Part shown: positions 1 through 10,160 of the stretch, one piece after another
Layout of the letters: each line of letters starts with the position of its first letter
Position numbering within the stretch: the first letter of the stretch is position 1
From: Aphrocallistes beatrix
Lineage: Eukaryota; Porifera; Hexactinellida; Sceptrulophora; Aphrocallistidae
Direction: 5' to 3'
Length of the DNA: 64,000 nt
Assembly (NCBI GenBank): GCA_963281255.1
Contig: OY725494.1
Coordinates: 4,601,934-4,665,933, forward strand
Program-made: the position numbers and the translations under genes
Notes under the pieces: model-generated
The model's database searches: none
The model's input: only the letters and a program-made list of their open reading frames with translations
Told to the model about the DNA's origin: nothing

Positions 1-1019
1 TTAAAGAACGATTGGCGAAAGAGTTGGAAGGAGATCTCGCATTGCTTTCAAGACTAACAAGTGAAATCGATGAAGAATTGAATAAGATGGGCATGGACCT
101 ACCAAACTTCAGGCTACAATGGAATCCAAATGTTTTGAGATTATGTGAAGATGATGAAAATGTTGGAGAGCTGAAATCATATAAACATTCTCAATTTGAA
201 GCAAGCAACACTCCACTCTGGTCTACACTGGACAGAGGAAAGGCAGATAATGAGGTAAGGGAACCTAAAGCCATAGCGATCGACACAGAAACTTCAAACA
301 TTTACGTTGGAGATGCTTCAGCAGGTAAAATACTCATAATGGATAAGACGGGGAAATATCTGAACACTCTAACATTCAAAAGACCATATACGATCAGAAG
401 CATGGTGGTTAGCCAAAATTTTATCTATTGTCGATCTAATAGTTTTTTTTACACGACTACTTTGTATCAACTTGATAAGAACACGGGAGAGTTATTGAAC
501 AAATATGAAAATAATCGTTATATTGAGACCTTCATAGCCTTGGCAGATGAGGTTTTTGTATCTGATTTGTTTTTAATTGTTTTCCTATCACTTGCTCTTT
601 CAGAATTGAGAAGTTTAAAAATAGAGTCGCCTCATTTTAAGAATGGCACTTCATGTGTTAAAAATGTGTGTAATGTGAATGAAGAATTGGTGATGCTAGT
701 ATCAGATCCAAAGGAGTTCCCTATTCAAATTTTTGATAAGAACATCACTTTCTTGAGAGCAATCGCGGAAGACATTTCTCCATTCGCTTATTCGGCTGAA
801 GTGTATATTTGTATCGACAAACACTGGAATATCATCATCTCTATTGATGGAAAAAAACTGGTGAATGTCTACAATAAAGACGGGAAGCTTTTAACATGTC
901 TAGGCCAGAAGAAAGATGAGGAGAGTGGACTCTATTACCCTAGAGGTATAGCACTGGATACAGATGGGAATTTGGTTGTGTGTAACAACAGAAAGAAAAA
1001 CATCCTACAAGCTTATTAG
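1..1019 (+). CDS. TRIM-like coiled-coil/NHL-repeat protein, 5' end cut by window edge
   Basis: The frame is open from base 3, so the true start lies upstream; the first in-frame TTG is internal, since the paralog at 1948 reads through the same K-E-R-L-A-K-E stretch. What is visible is the end of a coiled coil, then NHL-type beta-propeller strands: a strong repeat at AIAIDTETSNIYVGDAS and a last one at PRGIALDTDGNLVVCNN just before the stop. The layout matches the coiled-coil plus NHL half of TRIM proteins, but whether a RING or B-box precedes it cannot be seen. NHL propellers usually bind protein or RNA; the ligand here is unknown. The gene is a near paralog of the next one, so the two form a tandem pair. 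The fold is fairly sure, the function is not. Confidence 0.75.
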   Translation, partial: KERLAKELEGDLALLSRLTSEIDEELNKMGMDLPNFRLQWNPNVLRLCEDDENVGELKSYKHSQFEASNTPLWSTLDRGKADNEVREPKAIAIDTETSNIYVGDASAGKILIMDKTGKYLNTLTFKRPYTIRSMVVSQNFIYCRSNSFFYTTTLYQLDKNTGELLNKYENNRYIETFIALADEVFVSDLFLIVFLSLALSELRSLKIESPHFKNGTSCVKNVCNVNEELVMLVSDPKEFPIQIFDKNITFLRAIAEDISPFAYSAEVYICIDKHWNIIISIDGKKLVNVYNKDGKLLTCLGQKKDEESGLYYPRGIALDTDGNLVVCNNRKKNILQAY

Positions 1020-1436
1020 GATGACTAATAACATAATATTACTAGTGTGTATAGGTAGCTATTAGTTAGGAAGAGTTTTGCTGTAGATGCCAATACCAAT
1101 AGTATAGGCTAGGTAGTCCAAGAAAATTTGTTTGTTGTTTAGTATGCTCACATAAGGAGATTTATAGAACGCAGATTATGTACTAAATCTAAAACTAAAA
1201 ACTTTGTCAGGGATATTGCAGAGGATTTTTTCGCTTAGAGAGGGACCAAACCACAGTACAAATTCTCTGATAGCAACATCCAGCTTACCATTAACAGGTA
1301 GCTTGTACAAATCAAACTGTATCCTGAAGAATACAGCGACTAGTTAAAGCTTGTCTAGAACTTAGTCAAGATAGGCTTGTAGTGTAGGTATGCACTATTT
1401 TCGGGTTCTGAAAAGTCTACCTGATTCCAACTCTGA
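1020..1436. other. Intergenic spacer, nothing recognised
   Basis: AT-rich DNA between the first NHL gene and the NHL relic. I see no open frame, repeat or promoter that I can support. Confidence 0.5.
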
Positions 1437-1620
1437 TCTGAACACTCTAACATTTAAGAAATCATCTTCTATTAGGAGCCTCGTCATTTGTCAAAGTTAT
1501 ATTTACTGTCGATGTAATAGCTTGATTTATCATTCCATATTCCGGCTAAATAAGAACACAGGGAGCTGTTAAGCAAGAATGAGGGTTTTAATGAGGTAAA
1601 TATATATGACAGTGGCAACA
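1437..1620 (+). pseudogene. NHL-gene relic (single propeller segment)
   Basis: The translation LNTLTFKKSSSIRSLVIC followed by a YIYCRCNS stretch and RLNKNTG matches the middle of the NHL genes on either side. The frame then breaks: compared with the paralogs, one base is lost just after the NTG codons, giving an early stop. No coiled coil or final NHL repeat is found. It is a fragment of a third tandem copy. Homology is clear; expression is not expected. Confidence 0.75.
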
Positions 1621-1947
1621 GACCAGATATTCCTTTGTGGATTATTATTTGATCTGAAATAAACTAAAATTAGGTAGCACTTGGGTGTGATGGTCCAGTA
1701 TCATGTCCCCCTAGTTACCTAATATTAATCTTCTATTAGCTACAAACTGTCCCTGTACAACCACATATAACATGTACATGTATATAGTATTACAAGTATT
1801 TATATCATGGTTGATCCATTGTTGTTTCAATACAATTTGCTTTAGTGCAAAATCAGATAATAGGACCTTAGTATATGCTATTTATATAGTAATACTTCTG
1901 TATACTGTTATCCATTGGATGAGAATACCGATATTTGAATATAAGAA

Positions 1948-3057
1948 ATGGCCGAGGCAAATCCCTCTTCGGATGGAAACCACAGAAAACTTCGAAACTC
2001 AATAGAGATATTAGAAAATAATGCTGAACATCTGAAACAGGAAATAAATGCGAAGTTAGACTCTCTCATTGAATCGATCAACAGTCAGAGGAAGAAACTT
2101 CTGGATCAAGTAAATAGAGAATTACATGAAGCGATAGAACCGTTGAAGAACTTTGAGAATAAGAATGCAGCTCGAATGGATGCCAAAGAAAGATTGGCGA
2201 AAGAGTTGGAAGGAGATCTCGCATTGCTTTCTAGACTAACAAGTGAAATCGATGAAGAATTATGTAAGATGGAAGTTGACCTACCAAACTTCAGGATACA
2301 ATGGAATCCATTATTTTTTGGATCCTCTGAAGATCCAGAAGAGGTTGGAGAGTTGAAAGTAGATAAACATTCTCACTTTGACGGTAGTAGTAAGACTCCA
2401 CTCTGGTCTACACTGAACAGAGGAAAGGCAGATAATGAGGTAGGGGAACCTAAAGCCATAGCAATCGACACAGAAACTTCAAACATTTACGTTGGAGATG
2501 CTTCAGCAGGTAAAATACTGATAATGGATAAAACGGGGAAATATCTGAACACTCTAACATTCAGGAAACCATCTTCTATTAGGGATATGACGATTTGCCA
2601 GAACTATATTTACTGTCAATCTAACAACTTCATGTGTGTCACGCTATACCGGCTTGATAAGAACACTGGCAAACTGCTACGTAAATACAACAATGGTGTT
2701 ATTATAAACGCTTTTATCGCAGTTCCAGATCAGGTCTTCGTTTGTAGAGGTTCCAACCTTACTTTACTATTACCTGACTTCACGAAACAAAACGATGTCA
2801 ACTTGAATTCTCCTTATTTAAGAAGTGCGACTTCCCATGTTGGAAGCATACGATGTGCGAATGAGGAGTTGATAATGCTCATAACAAGCTCAAATGGATA
2901 TCCTCTCCAAGTTTTTGATAAATGTGGTACTTTCCTGAGAGCAATTGAAGGAGATATTCCTGTGTTAACGACTGGTTACACCGATGTGTACATGTGCATT
3001 GACGAACGTTGGAATATCATTATCACTATTGATGGGAATAAACTGTTAAGTGTCTAA
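1948..3057 (+). CDS. TRIM-like coiled-coil/NHL-repeat protein, late frameshift
   Basis: The 369-residue product starts at an ATG that opens MAEANPSSDGNHRKL. Residues about 15-115 form a heptad-rich coiled coil (IEILENNAEHLKQEINAKL), followed from about residue 160 by NHL propeller strands nearly identical to those of the first gene. There is no RING or B-box in this frame, so it is a RING-less TRIM-like protein unless an upstream exon exists. The frame ends early at LLSV. Compared with the paralog there is one extra base near 3055, and the missing 50 codons, including the final NHL repeat, continue out of frame to 3208. The protein is therefore either a truncated propeller, a recent pseudogene, or a victim of a sequence error. 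Confidence 0.75.
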   Translation: MAEANPSSDGNHRKLRNSIEILENNAEHLKQEINAKLDSLIESINSQRKKLLDQVNRELHEAIEPLKNFENKNAARMDAKERLAKELEGDLALLSRLTSEIDEELCKMEVDLPNFRIQWNPLFFGSSEDPEEVGELKVDKHSHFDGSSKTPLWSTLNRGKADNEVGEPKAIAIDTETSNIYVGDASAGKILIMDKTGKYLNTLTFRKPSSIRDMTICQNYIYCQSNNFMCVTLYRLDKNTGKLLRKYNNGVIINAFIAVPDQVFVCRGSNLTLLLPDFTKQNDVNLNSPYLRSATSHVGSIRCANEELIMLITSSNGYPLQVFDKCGTFLRAIEGDIPVLTTGYTDVYMCIDERWNIIITIDGNKLLSV

Positions 3058-3208
3058 CGATAAAAACGGGAAACTTGTGGCAAGTCTAGGCCAGAAAAGA
3101 GACGAGAGCAGTGGAATATACCAGCCTAGAGGTATAGCACTGGATGGAGACGGGAATCTGATTGTGTGCAACAACAGAAAGCACTACATCCTACAAGCAT
3201 ACTATTAG
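3058..3208 (+). pseudogene. Out-of-frame 3' end of the NHL gene at 1948
   Basis: Shifted by one base, this stretch encodes NDKNGKLVASLGQ and then PRGIALDGDGNLIVCNN, ending at a stop at 3206-3208. This is the closing NHL repeat of the paralog at 1-1019. It is well kept, so the frameshift is recent or artefactual. Confidence 0.75.
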
Positions 3209-3782
3209 GATGACGAATCAACTGAATTTTATTAGCGTGTATAGGTGGTTATTAGCTAGCAAGCGTTTAATTGAGATAACTGTAGTTACTATGTCAAACA
3301 AATATGTTAGATATTTAGTTGTAGATCCTATAGGGAGATGCTGTATTGAGAATTTGCGTATATTATATGCTACGTCTGACATTTGAATGATTATACCAAA
3401 ACATATAGATACAATGATAAACTTTATAAAACTAGGTCATCGGTAACTATCAAAATGAAGTGACCATGGTTATTGTGGTAATGAAAGGAATCAGCAACAG
3501 ATCTACTATTGTTTTATTAAAGAAGTGTCCCTACGCACAATTCCGATGACACTATATAAGTATGAGATAGTAATTACCGCAATACTCATCTCTCTTCAGA
3601 TCTAACTCAATTGAAACAGCTGAACTGTTATTATATTGGAAGGTATGTCACATAAGACCGATACTGCTGCTCTTATTATAGGAGCTACTGTATTGGTCTT
3701 TCGACCTACAATGTTAAGCATGTTTAGAGAAAAAACAAATAAAATATAAGCATTGCACAGAATGTAAATATGTATCATTAAT
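3209..3782. other. Intergenic spacer between converging families
   Basis: It separates the plus-strand NHL genes from the minus-strand propeller-like family. Short open frames here have no recognisable content or paralogs. Confidence 0.45.
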
Positions 3783-4745
3783 TCAATTTTCAAAATAATT
3801 ATTCCTATTTTGCACATTCTTTAGAAGATTATTCACTCTAAATTCACAAATAAATAGACTAGCTAGCTTAGCAACCTTTTCATAAAGCGAGTTGAAGAGC
3901 TGCTGGTTTTGAAATACGCCAAAAAGTAGACAAATCTTTTTCCTCCAGTTACCGACGTCTGGTACGCAGACCCTAGCATTTTCACCGTCTGGAAGTAAAA
4001 TACTGATGGTATCAGAGAAAGGTGTGAGAATATATACATTCATGTTCCTATCTATGCACACACAGTAAGGATAGCCATCCAGTATCAATAACTTGTTGAT
4101 TGTGTACTTGGCAATAATTTTTCCTTGCGAGATCGAAATTCTATAAATTATATACACTTCATCAAACATTTCAGCTCGAGGAATAACTATCATTGTGTCT
4201 TGTTCGATGGAGAATAGTTGAATTTCGTCAACACTAGTTTGATCAGATATAAATATGTTCACATTATCATGTTTGTCAAAATCTTTACGGAAGGTGTAGT
4301 TACTCTGACAGTCATACCGTGTTAAGTATACTGGTTGGTTCTGAATATAACTGAAATGAGTGGGAACGCCTTTTGTGAATTGTTTCTGTTCATCATTATA
4401 GTCACTGAAAACACATATACAGGTGAATGACAGGATAGTAAGCATATCTTCCACTAATGATATACCCACTCCTACATTAGTGAAAGTGATTTCACTTGGA
4501 AACCGAACTAAGGTGACGAAATATCCATCAAATGTGAATATTTTGAAGCAGTTTTGTTTAGTCAGAACAGCTATCAAACGTTTAGTCGGGTGCATTGAAA
4601 CAGCTAGAGTCTCGTTTTGTGAGATAAAGTTCCATCCCAATTGAATAACATTGTCTGTTGGATCCATGTTAAAGCTTGATATGTGTTTCGGTTTCTTCAC
4701 TTTGACATGGAAAGCATTTCTGTCCAAACGTTTTCGAGACGTCAT
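3783..4745 (-). CDS. Degenerate propeller-like family protein, copy 1
   Basis: This is the first of five minus-strand paralogs. The start is set at the ATG opening M-T-S-R-K-R, because all the intact copies share it; here the frame stays open 42 codons further (to 4871) and would add a hydrophobic stretch, a possible signal anchor. Conserved blocks run in order: FHVKVKKPKHISSFNMDPTD, IQLGW, then AVSMHPTKRLIAVLTKQNC with FKIFTFDGYFVT, a variable middle, IQLFSIEQDTMIVIPRAE, and a final strand pair GYPYCVCIDRNMNVYIL. The repeated strand-turn-strand pattern resembles NHL or WD propellers but lacks their signatures. The C-tail differs from the other copies. No enzyme motif is visible and the function is unknown. 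Confidence 0.7.
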   Translation of the reverse strand: MTSRKRLDRNAFHVKVKKPKHISSFNMDPTDNVIQLGWNFISQNETLAVSMHPTKRLIAVLTKQNCFKIFTFDGYFVTLVRFPSEITFTNVGVGISLVEDMLTILSFTCICVFSDYNDEQKQFTKGVPTHFSYIQNQPVYLTRYDCQSNYTFRKDFDKHDNVNIFISDQTSVDEIQLFSIEQDTMIVIPRAEMFDEVYIIYRISISQGKIIAKYTINKLLILDGYPYCVCIDRNMNVYILTPFSDTISILLPDGENARVCVPDVGNWRKKICLLFGVFQNQQLFNSLYEKVAKLASLFICEFRVNNLLKNVQNRNNYFEN

Positions 4746-4924
4746 GCTAATCAATAGAAGAGTTGGTATAGTATTTAGTATGCAATAAAATGAGAGAATC
4801 AAAATGACTATAGTATACTGAAAGAAAGGTAATTGATCCTCATTCGATCGTCCTATTTTAATCTCAAACATATATCAATGCTATTGAAACTCAATTCCTT
4901 AAAATATTAGTGCCCGTTTAATTT

Positions 4925-5043
4925 AATCTCTAATGAGACGAAATTCCCGTGAAACAGAGACGAATATTCAGGGACGAAAATTCCACGGACGCTACACATT
5001 GTTCGGTAACTAATGTCCGGCGACGAAATGTCCAGCGACAAAA
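4925..5043. repeat. Degenerate short tandem units around GACGAAA
   Basis: Several loosely spaced copies of a GACGAAA-nnn-TCC unit lie between 4938 and 5042. They look like an old dispersed repeat and have no coding content. Confidence 0.4.
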
Positions 5044-5470
5044 GTGCCGGTTTATCATTCGACGGTTCGGCAAAGATATTAGCTCAGCTATGATCGTACC
5101 AAATTAACTAGTCAAAATTGTTTCCGGCACTGTAATAGTATTTTAGTGCTGGAAGAAGACTCAATCTGGTAACAGCATAGAAAATAGAATAATTAATTAT
5201 ATATTTGGCAATGACGTCAGAGCTTAATGATATAGAAATATTACTTTTGTATGTGAATCAATTGTAATGAAGCATTGCATATAATACATCAACATTGTTC
5301 AAATTATTATATTTCATTCTTCCAAGTAACTTTTCATATTTCAGATTCAAATTATAAAAGAAAAAAGATGTATGTATCTAAAGTAGAAAACACAGTAGGA
5401 GGTGAAGGTAATTATGAAAAAAGATCTAATTATCCTCAAAAGTACCACGAAATGGAGCTGATATTCTAGA
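5044..5470. repeat. Segmental duplication, copy A (paired with 9782-10160)
   Basis: This 3' flank and last coding bases of family copy 2 are nearly identical to 9782-10160, the 3' flank of copy 4. Shared landmarks include TTCGGCAAAGATATTAGCTC and the GGTGAAGGTAATTATGA run at the coding end. The gene plus its 3' flank was duplicated as one unit. Confidence 0.8.
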
Positions 5471-6367
5471 AAGTTTCTCAGAAAGAGAGGCTAAAAGTTG
5501 ACGATATTTACCAATTTTCTCAAACTTCTTTGAGATAATAAATCTTTTGATTTCACACCCTGACACTTGAATATCAGCGCTCCCACCCTCTGGAGATAAA
5601 ATATGAATAACACTAGAGAAAGGTGTGAGAATGTATACATGCATTGTACTATCTATACTCACACAATGAGGATAACCTTCCACTGTCGGTGATTTATCAA
5701 TTGTATACTTTGCGATAATTGTTCCTTCTGAGATCGACATTCTATAAATTCTATACACTTCATCACAGATTTCAGCTCGAGGAATAACTACCATTGTGTC
5801 TTGTTCGATGGAGAATAGTTGAATTTCTTCAAAACTAGCTTGATCTGGTATAAAGATATGGATAGGATTGGATTCATGGATTTTTTTCTGATAAAAACAT
5901 CTATTTTCATCAGAATGTTTTAAAACTGCAGATTTATATCTTCTTCTTCTTATGCAAGTAAAGCGTCTTTTAATAGGGGGATCACCATTACTTTGTTCAA
6001 TTTCATTGTCAGTATAGATAGTCGTGCCTCTGAAAGAAATAATTATGATGATATCTTCTAAGACCAATATGCTAGATGCGGTATCGGTCGAAGAATAAAT
6101 TTGAGAATTTCTATTTAGAAAACACTCAACCAAAGTGACGAAATATCCCTCAAATGTGAATATTTTGAAGAAGTTTTGTTTAGTTAGAACAGCTATCAAG
6201 CGTTTAGTCGGGTGCATTGAAACAGCTAGAGTCTCGTTTTGTGAGAGAAAGCTCCATCCCAATTGAATAACATCGTCTGTTGGATCCATGTTGAAGCTTG
6301 ATATGTGTTTCGGTTTCTTCATCTCGACATGGAAAGCATTTCTGTCCAAACGTTTTTGAGACGTCAT
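5426..6367 (-). CDS. Degenerate propeller-like family protein, copy 2
   Basis: About 313 residues from the shared M-T-S start; an in-frame ATG at 6424 would add 19 mostly hydrophobic residues (FYCILNTIPTLLLIS), also seen above copy 1. The conserved N-terminal block KKPKHISSFNMDPTDD, the MHPTKRLIAVLTKQN strand and the IPDQASFEEIQLFSIEQDT block are present. The variable middle is rich in arginine (RRRRYKS). The C-terminal part after SPEGGSADIQVS is one of the longer versions. Function unknown; likely a soluble beta-rich protein. Confidence 0.7.
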   Translation of the reverse strand: MTSQKRLDRNAFHVEMKKPKHISSFNMDPTDDVIQLGWSFLSQNETLAVSMHPTKRLIAVLTKQNFFKIFTFEGYFVTLVECFLNRNSQIYSSTDTASSILVLEDIIIIISFRGTTIYTDNEIEQSNGDPPIKRRFTCIRRRRYKSAVLKHSDENRCFYQKKIHESNPIHIFIPDQASFEEIQLFSIEQDTMVVIPRAEICDEVYRIYRMSISEGTIIAKYTIDKSPTVEGYPHCVSIDSTMHVYILTPFSSVIHILSPEGGSADIQVSGCEIKRFIISKKFEKIGKYRQLLASLSEKLSRISAPFRGTFEDN

Positions 6368-6424
6368 GCTAATCAATAGAAGAGTTGGTATAGTATTTAG
6401 TATGCAATAAAATGAGAGAATCAA

Positions 6425-7300
6425 AATGACTATGGTATACTGTAAAAAGGTAATTGATCCTCATTCGATCGTCAAATATGATTGCAATCGTCCTATTCTA
6501 ATGCCATACATATATCCTTACTATTAAAACTCGATTCATGACACAGAAAGCTGATTTTGGGCATGTGGAAGTCTCTTAGCTATAGCTCCACTAATTTTTG
6601 ACCCTCAGACAAAAAGTGAAAATTGACACATTTTTTCGTGCGATATTGATTATATAGTAATAGTAGAACAGACGTATTTAGAGATGTTATCTACCTTATA
6701 ATTAATCAATGTGAGCCTAGGGGTCCAAAGGACGCCTCTGGCGGATACTTTATGTCTGCCAACCGAGCAGCGCAAGCAAGCGAAGAGCGATTGTAGTATA
6801 TTATGATGCTGATTATAATATGGCAGATAAGCTTCAGAAACAATTCACAGAACATTAACATTGATAAGATGTAAACATTCGAATTCACTAAATATGGAAC
6901 TCTCCCTCAGTTAAGAGAGTTGGGAGATATTATATTAATTTATGATAGATCTTTCTACTATTTTTATAGAGAATCAATAATTGATGATATGTGCTTTTTA
7001 TTCCAGAAATATCTTGTAGATGTAGGAATTTGATAAAGAAAGTCCGACAAGGATATTTTATCCGAAATCGCTGATTAAACCTTAGTTAAATATCGTATAC
7101 ACTTGATTGAGTAGTCCAAAAAGAGATTACCTTTTGAAAATTACCCAGAGCTAAAAGATATAGGAATAATATTTTGTTTGTGATTCAATTACATATAATG
7201 AATAATTGCATATAACAATTCAACATGTCTAAATTGGTGAATGTCATTCTTTCAAGCAACTTTAGATTTCAAAATATCAAAAATAACAGTTGGTTGTATC
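6425..7300. other. Intergenic, repeat-derived in part
   Basis: Contains a short segment (about 6700-6790) ending in a GCGCAAGCAAGCGAAGAGCG run that resembles the repeat near 9240. I see no gene. Confidence 0.4.
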
Positions 7301-8098
7301 TTAAGTAGATAATACTCGTACAGTAGGAAATAAAGTATAAATAGCATCAGAGAAAGGTGTGAAAATGTATACATGCATTGTTCTATTTATGCTCACATAA
7401 TGAGGATAACCTTCCACTGTCGGTGACTTATCAATTGTATACTTTTTGAGGATTGTTCCTTGTGAGATCGACATTCTATAAATTATATACACTTCATCAC
7501 ATATTTCAGCTCGAGGAATAACTATCATTGTGTCTTGTTCGATGGAGAATAGTTGAATTTCGTCAAAACTAGCTTGATCTGGTATAAAGATATGGATAGG
7601 ATTGGATTCATGGATTTGATTTTGATAAAAATATCTAATTTTATCAGAATATTTTAAAATTGTAGGTGTACTGACTCCACCAAAGCGATAATAATAGCAC
7701 AGTTTATAAAAATGATGAACAGTAGTTTGTTTAATTTCGTTGTCAGTGTAGATAGTTGTGCTTTCGGAAGAAATTATGATGATGATATCTTCTAAGAGCG
7801 ATATGCTAGACGAAGTGTTCAAATAATAAATGAGAACATATCTACTTTCAAAATACTTTGCTGAAGTGACGAAATATCCATCAAATGTGAATATTTTGAA
7901 GCAGTTTTGTTTAGTCAGAACAGCTATCAAGCGTTTAGTCGGGTGCATTGAAACAGCTAGAGTCTCGTTTTGTGAGAGAAAGTTCCATCCCAATTGAATA
8001 ACATTGTCTGTTGGATCCATGTTAAAGCTTGATATGTGTTTCGGTTTCTTTACATTTACATGGAAAGATTCGTGTCCTGAACGTTTCTTACTTGTCAT
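7301..8098 (-). CDS. Degenerate propeller-like family protein, copy 3 (short C-terminus)
   Basis: 265 residues starting M-T-S-K-K-R-S-G. The N-terminal three quarters match the family closely (FHVNVKKPKHISSFNMDPTD, FKIFTFDGYFVT, FIPDQASFDEIQLFSIEQDT). After DAIYTLFP the sequence leaves the family pattern and stops within a few residues, so the last 30-70 residues of the other copies are missing. The upstream bases encode a vestige of the hydrophobic extension seen above copies 1 and 2, but with a stop and no ATG, which supports the M-T-S start. It could be a truncated gene or an early pseudogene. Confidence 0.6.
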   Translation of the reverse strand: MTSKKRSGHESFHVNVKKPKHISSFNMDPTDNVIQLGWNFLSQNETLAVSMHPTKRLIAVLTKQNCFKIFTFDGYFVTSAKYFESRYVLIYYLNTSSSISLLEDIIIIISSESTTIYTDNEIKQTTVHHFYKLCYYYRFGGVSTPTILKYSDKIRYFYQNQIHESNPIHIFIPDQASFDEIQLFSIEQDTMIVIPRAEICDEVYIIYRMSISQGTILKKYTIDKSPTVEGYPHYVSINRTMHVYIFTPFSDAIYTLFPTVRVLST

Positions 8099-8340
8099 GC
8101 TAGTGAGTAACCAATAGAAATATAATTTAGTTTAAGCATAATACTGTGAATTATCTTAATTATAACTCAATAATAGCTAATTTGCCATTTTAAAGCATAC
8201 AAATGGAATAAATGTGGAATGAGGAGTCTTTAAATAATCTCTCAAATGATATGGCGGTATATGGGACATCTCTAAAGAAAAAATACTCACTAGGCAATAT
8301 CCACACATTTATGCCAATATTATGCGTATACGTATATGTA

Positions 8341-9111
8341 CAGGGTGACAATTAAGTTCTGTCCCAAGCTTCATTAGGTATAAAATTTCTTATACTCAAA
8401 CGATCTTAGTCATTATGGTCATTAGAGATTGTAATTCGAATATTTTCAATGATTTTAAAAGATTTTTCGATTCTAAGACTTAGAAATGTGTTTTGTATGG
8501 CGAGTTTTGAGAAAAAAAATGTGTCCTGATACGCAGCGGAAAACGCGAATCAGGCCCCACTTCTTCTGTAAAAATGTCTTCATAATCGATGTTCCATGCC
8601 GATTTATCACCAAATACCTTTCATTCGCCATAGAAATATTTCACAAATCCACTGAATTCATTATCAGAAACGAGAAAAAGTTGTTCATTCGCAGTTCAAA
8701 TTAAGTACATTTTGCAAAATTCCCCAAAATGGCACTTTTTTTCACATCACAAAAAAATCTGATTCAATTGGTCCTCAAGATGCACTGATCTGAACATCCT
8801 ATATTTCTACAAATTTAGAGTGTCCGAGGAAAATGTGTGAGCTAATTTTTCCTAGAATTTGAAGACTCTGGGAAGATAACTTGAAAAGCAGTGGGCCCTG
8901 ATTCGCGATTTTCGCTGCGTATCAGGACACATTTTTTTTTCTCAAAACTCGCCATACAAAACACATTTCTAAGTCTTAGAATCGAAAAATCTTTTAAAAT
9001 CATTGAAAATATTCGAATTACAATCTCTAATGACCATAATGACTAAGATCGTTCGAGTATAAGAAATATTATACCTAATGAAGCTTGGGACAGAACTTAA
9101 TTGTCACCCTG
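8341..9111. mobile_element. Tc1/mariner-type foldback MITE with 220-bp terminal inverted repeats
   Basis: The arms 8341-8560 and 8892-9111 are near-perfect inverted copies that begin CAGGGTGACAATTAAGT. The element is flanked by TA on both sides (8339-8340 and 9112-9113), the Tc1/mariner target site. There is no transposase frame, so it is non-autonomous. Confidence 0.9.
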
Positions 9112-9159
9112 TATATACACAGTGGTGAATTCATATATTTTAATTTAGGGAGGCCAACT

Positions 9160-9781
9160 TAAATTCGACTGTCCTAGAAATAGAATTTCAGCGTTAATGC
9201 AGGGGCGCAGCTAGGATTTAAGTTTGGGGACCCTGAGCGAGCGAAGTGAGCAAATAAGGGGTCTGGGGGCTTGTCTTCCATAAAATATTTAAATCTTAGA
9301 CGCTGAAATATCAATCTCCAGCTAGTCCAACCATCTATGGAGCATTAACTTTGACCTAATTTATCTTATTATACATTCATTTTGGTGCATCTAATTCAAG
9401 AGGAAAAGAGAAGGTACTTTAATAGTGTATTGGAGGGCTATGGCCCTCTATGGTGTGGCAGCATGTGTAGTATATTTTCTACGAGATGTCGTTGGGACAT
9501 CTTAAAAGGAAAATGTCATTTTACCTGATGTATCACTACATTAAATTAAATATCACTATAGTCAATATCCACATATGATGCCAATATTAAACATATACAT
9601 TTTGGGCATTAGTCGACCGTGAAGAAGATCGCAACCCCGATTAAGATCAAATTTTCAAAAAGGACGCGATCCCGTTCTCGATACTTTTTACTATCGTTTT
9701 TGCTACTTGACACATAATTTTTATCGAAACTCAAATTAGAAATTCTAATCAAGTTTTACTATCAGAATTTGTAATACAGGG
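9160..9781. repeat. Dispersed repeat fragments
   Basis: About 9212-9290 starts CAGGGGCGCAGCTAGGATT and contains GAGCGAGCGAAGTGAGCAAA, which looks like an old transposon end. About 9602-9780 shares blocks such as CATAATTTTTATCG and GAAAT-CTAATCAA with 18590-18890. No gene. Confidence 0.5.
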
Positions 9782-10160
9782 GTGCCCGTTTACCATTCGA
9801 CCGATTCGGCAAAGATATTAGCTCAGCTATGATCGTACCAAATTAACTAGTCAAAATTGTTCCGGGACTGTAATAGTCTTTTAGTGCTGGAAGAAGACTC
9901 AATCTGGTAACAGCATAGAAAATAGAAGTTAATTATACATTTGATAATGACGTCAGAGCTTAATGATATAGAAATATTATTTTTGTGTGTGAATCAATTG
10001 TAATGAAGTATTGCATATAATACATCAACATTGTTCAAATTAGTATATTTCATTCTTCCAAGTAACTTTTCATATTTCAGATCCAAATTATGAAAAAACA
10101 GATGTATGCTTCTAAAGTAGATAACACAGTAGGAGGTGAAGGTAATTATGAGAAAAGATT
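9782..10160. repeat. Segmental duplication, copy B (paired with 5044-5470)
   Basis: 3' flank of family copy 4, nearly identical to the flank of copy 2 apart from small indels. It shows that the array grew by duplication of gene plus flank. Confidence 0.8.

Noticed and set aside
8486..8704. 72-codon plus-strand frame
   Set aside because: It lies inside the foldback MITE and starts in its left arm; no protein features.
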